Positions 7,845 through 17,532 of a stretch of 64,000 nucleotides of DNA are shown piece by piece. This DNA is from JARFQH01 sp963825595 (GTDB taxonomy: Bacteria; Desulfobacterota; Desulfobacteria; Desulfobacterales; SG8-13), in contig CAWGUE010000027.1 of assembly GCA_963825595.1 (NCBI GenBank), positions 48,659-112,658 of the forward strand, written 5' to 3'. Position 1 is the first letter of the stretch; each line of letters begins with the position of its first letter. Under the pieces are notes generated by a model, which searched no databases, was not told the origin of the DNA, and worked only from the letters and a program-made list of their open reading frames with translations. Position numbers and translations under genes: made by a program.

Positions 7845-9399
7845 CTACAAAGGAATATTGCCGTGTTTCTTCGGCGGCCGCAGTTCACGTTTGTTGCACA
7901 TGATCTCGAGCGCCTCGATCAGGCGCGGCCGCGTCTGACTGGGCTCGATGATCGCATCGATGTAGCCCCGGTTCGCCGCCCGGTACGGGTTGGAGAAAAG
8001 CGCTTCGTACTCCTGGATTTTCTCCTTGCGTTTGGCGCCCGCATCGGCGGCTTCCTTTATTTCCTTGCGATGAATGATGTTCGCGGCCCCGGCGGCCCCC
8101 ATCACCGCGATCTCGGCCGTCGGCCAGGCCAGCGCCATGTCGGCCCCAAGGTCCCTCGAGCACATGGCCAGATAGGAGCCGCCGTAATCCTTGCGCGTGA
8201 TCAGCAGCAGCTTGGGCACCGTGGCCTCCGAATAGCACCACAGAAGTTTAGCGCCGTGGCGGATGATCCCCCCCCACTCCTGCTGGCTGCCGGGAAGGTA
8301 TCCCGGCACATCGGCGATGGTCAAAAGCGGTATGTTGAACGCATCGCAGAAACGGATAAACCGCGTGGCCTTGTCAGAGGCGTCGATGTCCAGGCAACCG
8401 GCCAGTACCTTGGGCTGGTTGGCGATGATCCCGATCGTGCGCCCGTTCAGGCGCGCAAAACACACGATCATGTTCTTGGCAAAATGCTGGTGCGGTTCGA
8501 AAAAGTCGCCCTTGTCAACGATGCTGCCGATCACGTCTTTGACGTCATAGGACTGATTGGGATTGTCCGGTATAATGGCGTTTAGGGCCGGATCGGTGCG
8601 TTTCGGATTGTCGCCGGCGTTCACAACCGGGGGATCTTCCATGTTGTTTGAGGGTAAAAAAGACAGCAGCCGTTTGATCTGGCCGATGGCGTCTTCATCA
8701 TTCTCGCAGGCAAAATGGGCCACACCGCTCTTCTCGTTATGGCTCATCGCCCCGCCCAAATCCTCGAAGGAGATCTCTTCTCCGGTCACCGCTTTGATCA
8801 CCTCCGGGCCGGTGATGAACATGTAGCTGGTGTTTTTGACCATGAATACGTAGTCGGTCATGGCCGGCGAGTAAACCGCGCCGCCGGCCGTCGGGCCCAT
8901 GATGGCCGATATCTGCGGGATCACTCCGGAGGCCACCGAATTGCGGTAAAATATCTGACCGTATCCCGAGAGCGCATCGACCCCCTCCTGGATCCGGGCC
9001 CCGCCCGAATCATTCATGCCGACAAAGGGCACCCCGGCCTTCATGGCCAGGTCCATGACCTTGCAGATCTTGCGCGAATGCATCTCGCCCAGGCTCCCCG
9101 CACGGGCGGTGAAATCCTGCGAAAAGGCAAATACCGGCCGGCCGTCTAACCAGACCGTGACCGGTGATGACACCGTCGGAGGGGATAGCAACTCCTTCCA
9201 TGCCGAAATTCACGCAGCGGTGTTCCACAAACATGTCGATTTCCCGAAAACTCCCCTTGTCAAAAAACAACTTCAGCCGCTCGCGGGCGGTCAGTTTGCC
9301 TTTTTCTTTGTGCTTGGCAACCGCCTTTGCCCCACCCATCTGCCGGACCTTCTCTTCCAGCTCTCTGAGCTCTTTTAATTTGTCTCCCACTACGCCCAT
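7845..9399 (-). CDS. Acyl-CoA carboxyltransferase (MmdA/PccB, transcarboxylase 12S type), frameshifted
   Basis: The gene reads as 517 residues if one base is removed near 9147, which is the family length. The N-terminal part (from the ATG at 9399, MGVVGDKLKELRE) ends in ITGHGLV. The downstream part resumes with DGRPVFAFSQDFTARAGSLGE in the next frame. Crotonase-fold signatures are visible: GMNDSGGARIQEGVDALSGYG, IMGPTAGGAVYSPAMTD and LITRKDYGGSYLAM. The total of 1555 bases is three times 518 plus one, consistent with a single inserted base. The likely substrate is methylmalonyl-CoA or propionyl-CoA. As written, the frame is broken, so either the gene is inactive or the extra base is an error. 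Confidence 0.88.
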
Positions 9400-9598
9400 T
9401 ATGGTTTTCCTTTCATCGGCACCGAATCCGCGCTTTATGGATCCGGTATGAGTCAACCGGTCCGTTCAGTGCGCCTTGCGGCTTACGAACGTTAAGAACA
9501 GCATCCGCCAGCTTCGGCAACGTTGAAAAAATGCAAACCTTTCGGACAATACAGGTTTCTTTCAATCGAGCCGGTGCGTTCTTGTTAAAAAGCAGCGC

Positions 9599-9886
9599 TT
9601 AATCAGTCGAGTAAATCTCGTATTCGGTCGGCTGACCGAGCAAGGCATCGATCTGGGCCTGGACGGCGGCTCTTTCGGCGTTGGCTGCCCACTTTCGCCA
9701 CTCTTCCTTTGAATTCCAGGTGCTGATGACCATATTCTGGCCGGGGCGATCGATTCTTTTCAGCGTTTCTCCGGTAATGTATCCGGGTTGGTTCATGGCA
9801 AGGTTGCGCAATTTGAGAAGCAACGGTTTTAATTGCACGGCTATGCTTTCGGGCACCCGCCGTTTGATAATAATTTTTACCGCCAT
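9599..9886 (-). CDS. ABM-domain (antibiotic biosynthesis monooxygenase-like) protein
   Basis: 95 residues forming a single ferredoxin-like ABM fold: an N-terminal strand VKIIIKRRVPE, a central helix with PLLLKLRNLAMNQPGYITGETL, and W-containing segments ISTWNSKEEWRKWAANAER. The ATG at 9886 has an excellent AAAGGAGG; an upstream in-frame start is not needed. A clear paralogue is at 18299-18592. These small dimeric proteins act as oxygenases, haem-degrading enzymes or sensors; no function can be assigned here. Confidence 0.8.
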   Translation of the reverse strand: MAVKIIIKRRVPESIAVQLKPLLLKLRNLAMNQPGYITGETLKRIDRPGQNMVISTWNSKEEWRKWAANAERAAVQAQIDALLGQPTEYEIYSTD

Positions 9887-10003
9887 ATGTCCTCCTTTCT
9901 TTTTCGACAGGTTCTCTCCGCCTTTCACATGCCGATGGAAAGCGGCCGTTGGCTATCGATATCCGATCGTTTTGAATCAATTTCGATGACGAAGCTGTCG
10001 GTC

Positions 10004-12517
10004 TCAGACTTCGGATTTAAAAGGCAGTCGAACACTGAAAGTGGTTCCTTCTCCCAGCTGAGAGGTAACGTCTATCGTTCCACCGTGCTCTTCGATCAGT
10101 TTGCTGCTGACCAGCAATCCCAGACCGGTACCCTGTGAACCCTTGGTGCTGAAAAAAGAAGCAAAAATCTTCTCCTTCACCTCATCCGTCATTCCCGAGC
10201 CGTTGTCACTGACGTCAAATCTGATGAAATTGTCACTTTCAAGGGTCGTGGATACAGTGACCCAATGCGTTTTATTGACGCTATCGTCATAGCGGCAAGC
10301 ATCGATGGCGTTTGAGACCAGATTCAGCAGGCAGCGGTAAATGGTGCGAGGGTCCATGACCACCTCACCGATCGAATTTGAGAAGTTTTTTTTAATCGCG
10401 ACATTATTCTCTTTGGCGACGTCTTGCATCAGCTCGCAAACATCATTGACGATGTCATTCGGAAGACAGGGTTTAAACTCAGGCTCTCTCTCTTTGGAAT
10501 ATGAGAGTAGATCCTGTACCAGGTCCGATGTTCGACCGATGTTTCGTTGCACCATTTGCCAGCCGGATTTGAGCTTGTCAGACTTATCTTTGTTGATCCC
10601 AATATTGACAAGGTAACTTCCACCCTTGAGCCCGTGCAAAATATTTTTTATGCAGTGGGCCATTCCAGCCACAGTTTGTCCGATGGCCGCCAATCTCTCG
10701 GCACCGACCAGTTTCTTTTCCAGACGCTTGATCTCCCGGAGATCGTTAAAAAAGGCAACGATGCCCATCATCCTGTTTTTTTCGTGTAAAATTGTCCCGG
10801 AAAACCTCACCGGAATACGTTCAGCATCCCTTGCGATAACCGACGTCTCGCGCCATGGCAAATTCCATTCATTTCTACCGCCTGCCAGAAGGGCATCGAA
10901 TTCTTGTGTTATCGTAGGGGGGTAAATCTCTCTGGCGTCCATTTTTCCGATGACATCGGATGCGGAAAGCCCGAATATCTCTTCCGCCGCCGGATTGAAA
11001 ATAACGATTTTCCACTCATCGTCCGTGGCTACGATTCCATCATTGGAGCTGCCAATCAACTTTCCTTGAAAACTTGCTTTTCTTTTTATTTCTTCCTGAA
11101 GCATGGCGTTTTCAATTGCCACCCCGATACGGTTTCCTATTAATTCCAGGGCGCGGGTTTGGTCGGGACCGAAATGTCCGCTATCTTTACTTGCCGCTCT
11201 GATGACGCCGAAGGACCTTTTCTCTTTGTCGAGAATGGGTATATAGACCAACGACTGCAGGCCCTCCTGACTGAGAAGATTCATTTCATTTTCACTGGAA
11301 TCCGGCAAATCCGCGAAAACAGATATTTTCCCGCCCACAGCCACGCGCGCTACCATACTTTCTTCGTCTGCGACGCTACTGCAGGAACATAAATTTTCGG
11401 AGTAGCCATAGTTGTATTTCAGGTAAAATTGGCCATCATTTTCCATAATGTATATACAAATGCAGTCAATCAGAAAAATATGCGCAACCTCCTTAATGGC
11501 CGCCATTATTCGGCCTTCGAGACTTAATGGACCACTGAGTGTTGCGTATATTGAACAGTATGTGGCAAGTTCTCTTGTATGCCGTTCCCGTTCCTTTTCA
11601 ACCTTTCTATCTTCGGTTTTATCCCAAATGGTTTCAATAGCGCCAACCACCTCACCTTCGGGAGTTTTTATCGGGGCGGCTGTGAACCAGCACCATTTTC
11701 CATCATCACCAAGACTTGGGAAAAACACTTCGGCTTCATACGCACCTTCGATAAGTAATGATTTGCGCCATTTTGTTCCGTATAATTTCCTAATTTCCAG
11801 CTCGTCAATTTGGTCCACAAGGACATCCGCCATAGAGGGGCGCTCTTTCTCATAAAAGGGCGCCCACTGCTTTTTGGTCCCCACGATTTCCCGGGACGAA
11901 TAGCCCGTGAGTTTCTCCATTGCATGGTTCCAGTGGGTAACCGTATGATCCTTGTCGATCACAAATGTTGGAATCGTGCTGCCCAGGATAATCTGGGCCG
12001 TGGCTTTTTCATTGGCGAACAGCTTTTTTCGAATCGCTCCGAAGTGCGCATCTCTCTCTTCATTCAGGGTCAAGACGAAATCGTAGAACGCTTCAAAAAG
12101 ACCTTCCAATAATTCAGGATCACCGCTGACTCTGCGAACCTTTTTGAGCATTTCTGCTTTTTTCGTGGTGATTTTGAAATAATCGATGATGGATGGAGCC
12201 TCGTAATGGTCCACGAGCCGGACTCTGGGAGGCTTGGCGTTGTGCAGGATTTCTCGCAGGCTATCGTCGTTGGTCAGTTCGATAACAAGGTCGAGGTCTT
12301 TCATCGAGAAAAGCTCTCGATAATCAGTGGTGGTAAATATCCCGCGCGCCTGTGCATAACGAATGCCGACAGCCTGGGAGTTTTTATCGGCAACGCCTTT
12401 AATGGCAGGTGTTTTATGATCGAAGTCTTCGCTGAGGAGCGACTCCAGCAGCGCTTTGCATTTCCGGCCGCCACCGACGATAGCGATATTCGATACGTTT
12501 AATCGATCAGTCATCAT
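10004..12517 (-). CDS. Sensor histidine kinase with N-terminal Rossmann-like domain, PAS and GAF domains
   Basis: 837 residues with no membrane helix, so probably cytoplasmic. Residues about 6-115 resemble a dinucleotide-binding Rossmann domain (IAIVGGGRKCKALL, then DLDLVIELTND). PAS (about 170-300), GAF (about 330-475) and a second PAS (about 485-600) follow. The phospho-acceptor box is AGMAHCIKNILHGLKGG. ATPase motifs are NLVSNAIDAC, DNGSGM and TGLGLLVSSKL. It autophosphorylates on His and should signal to a response regulator, none of which is intact nearby. I chose the double ATG at 12515-12517 rather than a start at 12625, because homology-like sequence begins there. The dinucleotide-like domain suggests sensing of redox or a metabolite, by inference. 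Confidence 0.88.
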   Translation of the reverse strand: MMTDRLNVSNIAIVGGGRKCKALLESLLSEDFDHKTPAIKGVADKNSQAVGIRYAQARGIFTTTDYRELFSMKDLDLVIELTNDDSLREILHNAKPPRVRLVDHYEAPSIIDYFKITTKKAEMLKKVRRVSGDPELLEGLFEAFYDFVLTLNEERDAHFGAIRKKLFANEKATAQIILGSTIPTFVIDKDHTVTHWNHAMEKLTGYSSREIVGTKKQWAPFYEKERPSMADVLVDQIDELEIRKLYGTKWRKSLLIEGAYEAEVFFPSLGDDGKWCWFTAAPIKTPEGEVVGAIETIWDKTEDRKVEKERERHTRELATYCSIYATLSGPLSLEGRIMAAIKEVAHIFLIDCICIYIMENDGQFYLKYNYGYSENLCSCSSVADEESMVARVAVGGKISVFADLPDSSENEMNLLSQEGLQSLVYIPILDKEKRSFGVIRAASKDSGHFGPDQTRALELIGNRIGVAIENAMLQEEIKRKASFQGKLIGSSNDGIVATDDEWKIVIFNPAAEEIFGLSASDVIGKMDAREIYPPTITQEFDALLAGGRNEWNLPWRETSVIARDAERIPVRFSGTILHEKNRMMGIVAFFNDLREIKRLEKKLVGAERLAAIGQTVAGMAHCIKNILHGLKGGSYLVNIGINKDKSDKLKSGWQMVQRNIGRTSDLVQDLLSYSKEREPEFKPCLPNDIVNDVCELMQDVAKENNVAIKKNFSNSIGEVVMDPRTIYRCLLNLVSNAIDACRYDDSVNKTHWVTVSTTLESDNFIRFDVSDNGSGMTDEVKEKIFASFFSTKGSQGTGLGLLVSSKLIEEHGGTIDVTSQLGEGTTFSVRLPFKSEV

Positions 12518-13288
12518 GGTTCTCTTTGAAACGGGAGGTGTCCTGAACCCTGATAGTCGATCCGGGTTTTCCGAGCAAAACGTGTTCGAGCTCTTGCAGA
12601 CCCTGGCGCTGCCAACCGCTGTCACCGAAGCACCGACCTCGAACCGGCCACGGGTCCCGGGATTAAGTCTTGATTAGGTAATGATTCGATCGGCACGATT
12701 TATGCCAACCTGCTGGGATAATAAAACGAATAATTTCAGTTAGATAGTATTGCCCGCACAGTCCTTGTCAACGGGTTTCCTGTACCGGAGGAATCCGTTT
12801 CTTGCCGAGCAGGAAATAAAATTGTTTCTCAATCTCAAAAGGGCATAAGATGAGGTTGAACTGTTGGAATGCTTGACCGAATTTTTTTGCCTAACAGGGG
12901 TCAGGCGGTATCTTTTGTAAAAAGCATGCAAGTAAGCTTGAGGCAGTCCGGAAATGCAAACGGTTTTTTTGACGTTGATCCGGCATGATGCCAGCATGAC
13001 CCATTTTTCACAAAAATCAAGAAAAATTTTGGACAAAAATTGAAAGAACATCTATATTGAAAAGGTACGCAGGCAAATCTGGCAAGATTTTTCAAGGGTT
13101 TATCGTTCCCTGTTCAGGGTTCGACCTTCTCCGCTAATGGCTTTTTGTCCGCCATGCGCCACGTGAGAACGCGAGCGAAGGCTGGTATGTGTAACAACAC
13201 ACATATTCCGATGCCTACCTGAAGCCGTTAACGTTTACGATCGACCATTTCTGTCTATTGAATTAACTGAAAGGGGAGTGTGTTCAAG
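12518..13288. other. Long intergenic gap before the polyphosphate island
   Basis: About 770 bp between the divergent kinase and sixA genes. It holds no convincing open frame on either strand; a 103-codon minus-strand frame at 12740-13051 lacks a ribosome site and any family look. Base composition shifts here from GC-rich on the left to AT-rich on the right. AAGGGGAG at 13271-13278 is the ribosome site of sixA. Confidence 0.5.
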
Positions 13289-13798
13289 ATGAAAACAATT
13301 ATTCTGGTGAGACACGCCAAATCAAGCTGGAAAGATCCCAGCCTGGACGACTTTGACAGACCTTTGAACAAAAGAGGTAAAAAAAATGCGCCATTTATGG
13401 GGAAAAAATTAAGAGAGCAACACGTTAAGCCTGACGTTGTTCTGTCAAGCCCCGCAAAAAGGGCAAAAAAAACGGCCATAGCCATAGCCAAGGCCATCGA
13501 CTACCCTAAAAAACAGATCATATTTGACGATAATCTATATCACGCCGGTGTAAGATATATTTTCGAACTGTTGAAAAATCTCGATGATGCATATGAAACC
13601 GTCATGCTTTTTGGTCATAACCCCGGCATTAATAAATTCGCTGATATGTCCATTAAAAAAAATAAGGTAGATAACATCCCGACTACCGGCATTTACTGTA
13701 TCAGGTTCGATGTCAACCAATGGCAAAAAGTGAAAGAAGGTAAGGGCGAATTTGTATTTTTTGATTATCCGAAGCGTTATAAAGATGTTTCCGTTTAG
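13289..13798 (+). CDS. sixA: SixA-like histidine phosphatase
   Basis: 169 residues of the histidine phosphatase (phosphoglycerate mutase-like) superfamily, small SixA branch. The catalytic RHA motif is in LVRHAKSSWKD at the N-terminus, the second phosphate-binding Arg in LNKRGKKNA, and the second His in MLFGHNPGI. SixA removes phosphate from phosphohistidine; relatives act on small phosphoesters. I chose the ATG at 13289 because the AGGGGAG ribosome site is about ten bases upstream; a GTG at 13280 lies too close to it. It opens a plus-strand run with CHAD, ParA, CYTH and metallophosphoesterase genes, all linked to phosphate or polyphosphate. Confidence 0.88.
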   Translation: MKTIILVRHAKSSWKDPSLDDFDRPLNKRGKKNAPFMGKKLREQHVKPDVVLSSPAKRAKKTAIAIAKAIDYPKKQIIFDDNLYHAGVRYIFELLKNLDDAYETVMLFGHNPGINKFADMSIKKNKVDNIPTTGIYCIRFDVNQWQKVKEGKGEFVFFDYPKRYKDVSV

Positions 13799-13932
13799 AA
13801 TAAATAAGTGTTAATTTCATCAGAAATAGGCAACATTCAAACTTACCCCTTTTTGATGAAAATCCATTCGTGAATTTTATTTAGAACCCTGATCAAAACA
13901 TTGAACGTCTGTTTATTTTAGAGTCCCAGATC

Positions 13933-15477
13933 ATGAACATTCCAATAAAATTCAGCTTGCGGGGCGAGCTAGATCGAAAACAGTTGATTGGCGAATTGTC
14001 AGATGTTTATGCGATTAAAACAGAGCGACCGATACTGAAACGTTTGGCGATATACGATACCTTTGATTGGCGTTTATTTAACGAGTCACTTGTTTTGTGT
14101 GTATCCGGAAAAAGCCTGTTATTACGAAAACTTTTTAAAACAGACATTATTTATGGGGCTGAAATTTCGCGCCCACCGGTTTTTCTAAAGGATGTCCCGA
14201 ATGGCGGATTAAAAGAATTTTTAGCACCGCTAATAAAAATGCGAGCACTCTTGAAGCTCGTTGACGTATATTCCCAATCAAAGTCTCATTGTATCTTGAA
14301 CCGGGATCAAAAAACAGTGGCCAGATTGTTGTATGATGAGATACGTTCGACCCGTGAAAAAGATTCACCGGTGTTGGCCGCCTTTTTGTGGCTGCAACCC
14401 GTGAAGGGATATTCGAAAGATCTTCGTAGTCTATCCAAACGGTTGAATGAGGCTGGTTTTTCTTCATATGAAAAAGAAGACATTTTTTTTAATGCACTTG
14501 CGTCCGTGAATATAATTCCTGGTAGTTATTCCTCTAAACTAGATATAAAACTCGACCCGGATATGCGTTCTGATGAAGCAGCTAAAATCATTCTACGCTC
14601 CTTATTTCAAGTTATAAAGACCAACGAAGTCTTTATTCCGAAAGACTTGGATACGGAATTTTTACATGATTACCGTGTCGCTATTCGGCGTACGCGCTCT
14701 GCCTTGGGTCAGATAAAAAATGTATTCCCTAAAAAGAACACTTTGCGATTTAAAAAGAATTTTTCCTTTGTGGGAAAACTCACCAACCAGTTGCGGGATT
14801 TAGATGTCTATCTCCTTAAAAAGGATGCCTACAAGGCGATGGTTCCCGCTGTTTTGCGTGACCACATCGAGCCTCTGTTTGTCTACCTACGCAACAAGAG
14901 ATCAAAGGCGCTGAAACACGTTATCAGCACTTTTGAATCAGACAAATATAGGCAAATTTTACAGGAATGGGAAGCATTTTTAAACGAACCCCAGAGAGAT
15001 GCACCCACGCCATCAAATGCCGATCTTTACATACTTACTCTGGCGCAGAAAAGAATCTACAAGCAATACAAGGAAATAGTCGAAGCCATCAACCGGACAT
15101 TAAATAACATCGATGACAGTAACATACATGCGCTTAGAATTGAATTCAAGAAATTGCGTTACTTGATGGAGTTTTTCTCCAGTCTGTTTCCGCATAAAAA
15201 ATTGAACGTTTTGTTGAAGCAGTTGAAAAATTTTCAGAACAAGTTGGGGGATTTAAATGATCTTTCCGTCCAGCAGGAATACTTGCTTAACATATCCGAA
15301 GAATTACCTGCGAGCAGCCATGAACATAAAAAAGTCCTCGTTACAATCGGAAGCCTTATTGGCGCACTCAATGCAGAAAAGCGACACATCAAGAAAGGTC
15401 TGACTAAAACCTACACAGGCTTTGCCTCAACCAGCAATAAGCGTCTATTCCGTGAACTTTTTGCCTCTAAAAAGTAA
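13933..15477 (+). CDS. CHAD-domain protein with degenerate N-terminal domain
   Basis: 514 residues. The C-terminal part (about 215-505) is a CHAD domain, a helical bundle with conserved His and basic residues: FLHDYRVAIRRTRSAL in the first half and IHALRIEFKKLRYLMEFF in the second. CHAD domains bind inorganic polyphosphate and are targeted to polyphosphate granules. The first 200 residues take the place of the CYTH domain seen in fused CYTH-CHAD proteins but lack an ExExK motif, so they are unlikely to be catalytic. The gene lies 11 bp before the ParA gene, and a separate CYTH gene follows. This suggests that a CYTH-CHAD pair was split or duplicated and linked to a positioning ATPase. Confidence 0.9.
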   Translation: MNIPIKFSLRGELDRKQLIGELSDVYAIKTERPILKRLAIYDTFDWRLFNESLVLCVSGKSLLLRKLFKTDIIYGAEISRPPVFLKDVPNGGLKEFLAPLIKMRALLKLVDVYSQSKSHCILNRDQKTVARLLYDEIRSTREKDSPVLAAFLWLQPVKGYSKDLRSLSKRLNEAGFSSYEKEDIFFNALASVNIIPGSYSSKLDIKLDPDMRSDEAAKIILRSLFQVIKTNEVFIPKDLDTEFLHDYRVAIRRTRSALGQIKNVFPKKNTLRFKKNFSFVGKLTNQLRDLDVYLLKKDAYKAMVPAVLRDHIEPLFVYLRNKRSKALKHVISTFESDKYRQILQEWEAFLNEPQRDAPTPSNADLYILTLAQKRIYKQYKEIVEAINRTLNNIDDSNIHALRIEFKKLRYLMEFFSSLFPHKKLNVLLKQLKNFQNKLGDLNDLSVQQEYLLNISEELPASSHEHKKVLVTIGSLIGALNAEKRHIKKGLTKTYTGFASTSNKRLFRELFASKK

Positions 15478-15488
15478 AAGGTAGCTTT

Positions 15489-16244
15489 ATGGCAACGATC
15501 GCTCTTTATAGCAACAAAGGGGGTGTAGGTAAAACAGCTGCAGCGGTGAACTTGTCTTACTTGGCTGCCCAAACGGGTGCCAAGACCCTCATCTGCGATC
15601 TCGATCATCAAGGCTCCGCAACCTATTACTATCGGGTGAAACCCCAACTGAAGGCCGGCCCAAAGGGTTTTATCAAAGGTGGGAAGAAGCTGTTAAAAAG
15701 CATCAAGGGCACTGATTATGAAAACCTTGATCTGCTGCCGTCCGATTTCGCTCATCGCAATTTAGATGTCACTTTGGATAAGTTGAAACGCCCGCGTAAT
15801 CGTTTGAGTAAAATTTTAAAACGCCTTAAACCTGAGTATGACGTGATCATTCTCGACTGTCCAGTCTCCATGAGTATGCTGGCCGAGAATATACTCAACG
15901 CCGTCGACTACACGCTGGTTCCGCTCGTTCCAACAACGCTCTCGGTTCTGGCCCATAAACAATTGCTTACCTTCTGTAAAAAAAATAAATTTGATGCCGC
16001 TAGGATTTACACTTTTTTTTCTATGGTCGACAGGCGCAAAAAAATGCACCGTGAACTCATGGAGATGGTTTTAAAGCAGTTTAATGGCGCTTTAGGAATT
16101 CCAATTCCATACCTGTCGCTAATTGAAAGGATGGGAATTGAACGAAAACCGGTCATGGCTTTTTCGCCTCATTCACCGGCTTCAAAGTCATATGAAAACC
16201 TGTGGTCTGAAATCCAGGCAAATCTTTTAATGGGTATATCGTGA
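15489..16244 (+). CDS. ParA/MinD-type ATPase
   Basis: 251 residues, the length of orphan ParA proteins. The deviant Walker A motif KGGVGKTA with the signature Lys is at residues 10-17, Walker A' follows at about 37 (DLDHQGSATYYY), and Walker B is in VIILDCPVSMSM. There is no N-terminal helix-turn-helix, so it is not a plasmid-type ParA regulator. No parB or parS-like site is visible nearby. Its tight spacing with CHAD (11 bp upstream) and CYTH (7 bp downstream) suggests it moves or spaces polyphosphate granules on the nucleoid, as McdA does for carboxysomes. That role is inference. Confidence 0.9.
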   Translation: MATIALYSNKGGVGKTAAAVNLSYLAAQTGAKTLICDLDHQGSATYYYRVKPQLKAGPKGFIKGGKKLLKSIKGTDYENLDLLPSDFAHRNLDVTLDKLKRPRNRLSKILKRLKPEYDVIILDCPVSMSMLAENILNAVDYTLVPLVPTTLSVLAHKQLLTFCKKNKFDAARIYTFFSMVDRRKKMHRELMEMVLKQFNGALGIPIPYLSLIERMGIERKPVMAFSPHSPASKSYENLWSEIQANLLMGIS

Positions 16245-16251
16245 GGCACTG

Positions 16252-16713
16252 ATGGCATTTGAAATCGAAAGAAAATTTTTAGTCAAAGGATATCAATGGC
16301 GCAATGGACATGGAAAGATGTATCGCCAGGGTTACCTGAATAGTGATAAAAAAAGGAACGTGCGTATACGTGTGATTAATGACAAAGGATATTTAACCGT
16401 TAAGGGAATTTCTCAAGGCGCAGTCCGTGAAGAGTACGAGTATGAAATCCCTAAGGCAGACGCAGATGCCATGCTGGACGGTCTATGTGAGAAACCCCTT
16501 ATCGAAAAAAAAAGATACACGATCGTTTATAAGGGGTTTGTCTGGGAGGTTGACGAATTTTTCGGTTATAATCTGGGTTTGATCGTAGCCGAATTGGAGC
16601 TTCAAAGTGAAGACCAAGCATTTTTAAAACCCGAATGGATCGGCGAGGAAGTAACGGGAGATCCAAAGTATTTCAATGCCAATCTTGTTCACAGGCCCTA
16701 CAGTAAATGGTGA
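16252..16713 (+). CDS. CYTH-domain phosphohydrolase (triphosphate tunnel enzyme)
   Basis: 153 residues, a stand-alone CYTH domain. The signature ExExK appears as EIERKFLV at residues 4-11, followed by the tunnel residues RNVRIRVI, YLTVKG, EEYEYEIP, EKKRY and the acidic VDEFFGYNLGLIVAELEL. Small bacterial CYTH enzymes usually hydrolyse inorganic tripolyphosphate or nucleoside triphosphates with Mg2+ or Mn2+. It starts seven bases after the ParA stop, with GAGGCA as ribosome site, so the two are very likely co-transcribed. Confidence 0.93.
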   Translation: MAFEIERKFLVKGYQWRNGHGKMYRQGYLNSDKKRNVRIRVINDKGYLTVKGISQGAVREEYEYEIPKADADAMLDGLCEKPLIEKKRYTIVYKGFVWEVDEFFGYNLGLIVAELELQSEDQAFLKPEWIGEEVTGDPKYFNANLVHRPYSKW

Positions 16714-16877
16714 TAGTAAGCGCGGGAAAGCATTAGTCGGCGCTTTGCGGCATACTTAATTTATTCTAGCAATCTGAAAGTTTCGATTGACATACAATGC
16801 AGATGATATTTAAGTTATATATATCAAATCCTACGCTATTTCCCCCGCACAGAGGTTAAGGACGGAAGGAGACGATT

Positions 16878-17453
16878 ATGAAACAGGATGATCTTACCCG
16901 TTTGAAACATGTCGGAAGATTTCGAATGAAATTGCTCAACGATTCCGGGATTAAAACCATCTCACAGCTTCATGAAATTCCATTTGAAAAACTATCTGAA
17001 ATTAGATCGATCGGTGACTACTATGCAAAGCTGATCAAAAATTCTGTTTCCGACTACTATAAGGAAACAAATAGTCAATTACCCGGAGAACTTGTAACTT
17101 TCGGAAAAATAAAAAACGGCGATATTAACCGGGAATTAAAAAAAAGTATAAAAAAACTTCGCAAGACTCTAAATCGGGTGAATGAAAATCTCAAGCCCTT
17201 GTGGGAAAAAAAATATCTGGTATTGTATGTAAATTTCAAAAAGAGATTTACCAAGCTAAAGGCTCGTCTCAGAAAACTCGTTCGTATTATGGAAGACCTT
17301 ACCGATGAGGACAAGAAGAATATTATCAACAAAGCGGATGCTCTTATTATAAATTTGAAAAATGTTGGTAAAAAACCGAAAAAGAAAAAATACAACACTA
17401 CAATTCAGGAAATTCAATATTTTTCGAGATTTCTTAAGGATATCGTTTTCTGA
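16878..17453 (+). CDS. Helix-hairpin-helix N-terminal, Lys-rich helical protein
   Basis: 191 residues. The first 60 look like tandem helix-hairpin-helix units of the DUF4332/radA-like type (LKHVGRFRMKLLNDSGIKTISQLHEI, then IRSIGDYYAKLI). The rest is a strongly basic helical region with many Lys and Arg. The ATG has GGAAGGAG upstream. HhH motifs bind DNA non-specifically and basic helices can bind nucleic acid or polyphosphate. A role as the DNA- or cargo-binding partner of the ParA ATPase is possible but speculative. Confidence 0.7.
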   Translation: MKQDDLTRLKHVGRFRMKLLNDSGIKTISQLHEIPFEKLSEIRSIGDYYAKLIKNSVSDYYKETNSQLPGELVTFGKIKNGDINRELKKSIKKLRKTLNRVNENLKPLWEKKYLVLYVNFKKRFTKLKARLRKLVRIMEDLTDEDKKNIINKADALIINLKNVGKKPKKKKYNTTIQEIQYFSRFLKDIVF

Positions 17454-17532
17454 TAGTTTACTGCGGACACTTTCATCACCCTATTATTAATCCTTCCCGA
17501 ATATACAGCTTTATTTACGACTACTACGATAC

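Noticed and set aside
12740..13051. 103-codon minus-strand frame in the gap before sixA
   Set aside because: No ribosome site, odd composition and no family resemblance; probably chance in AT-rich DNA.
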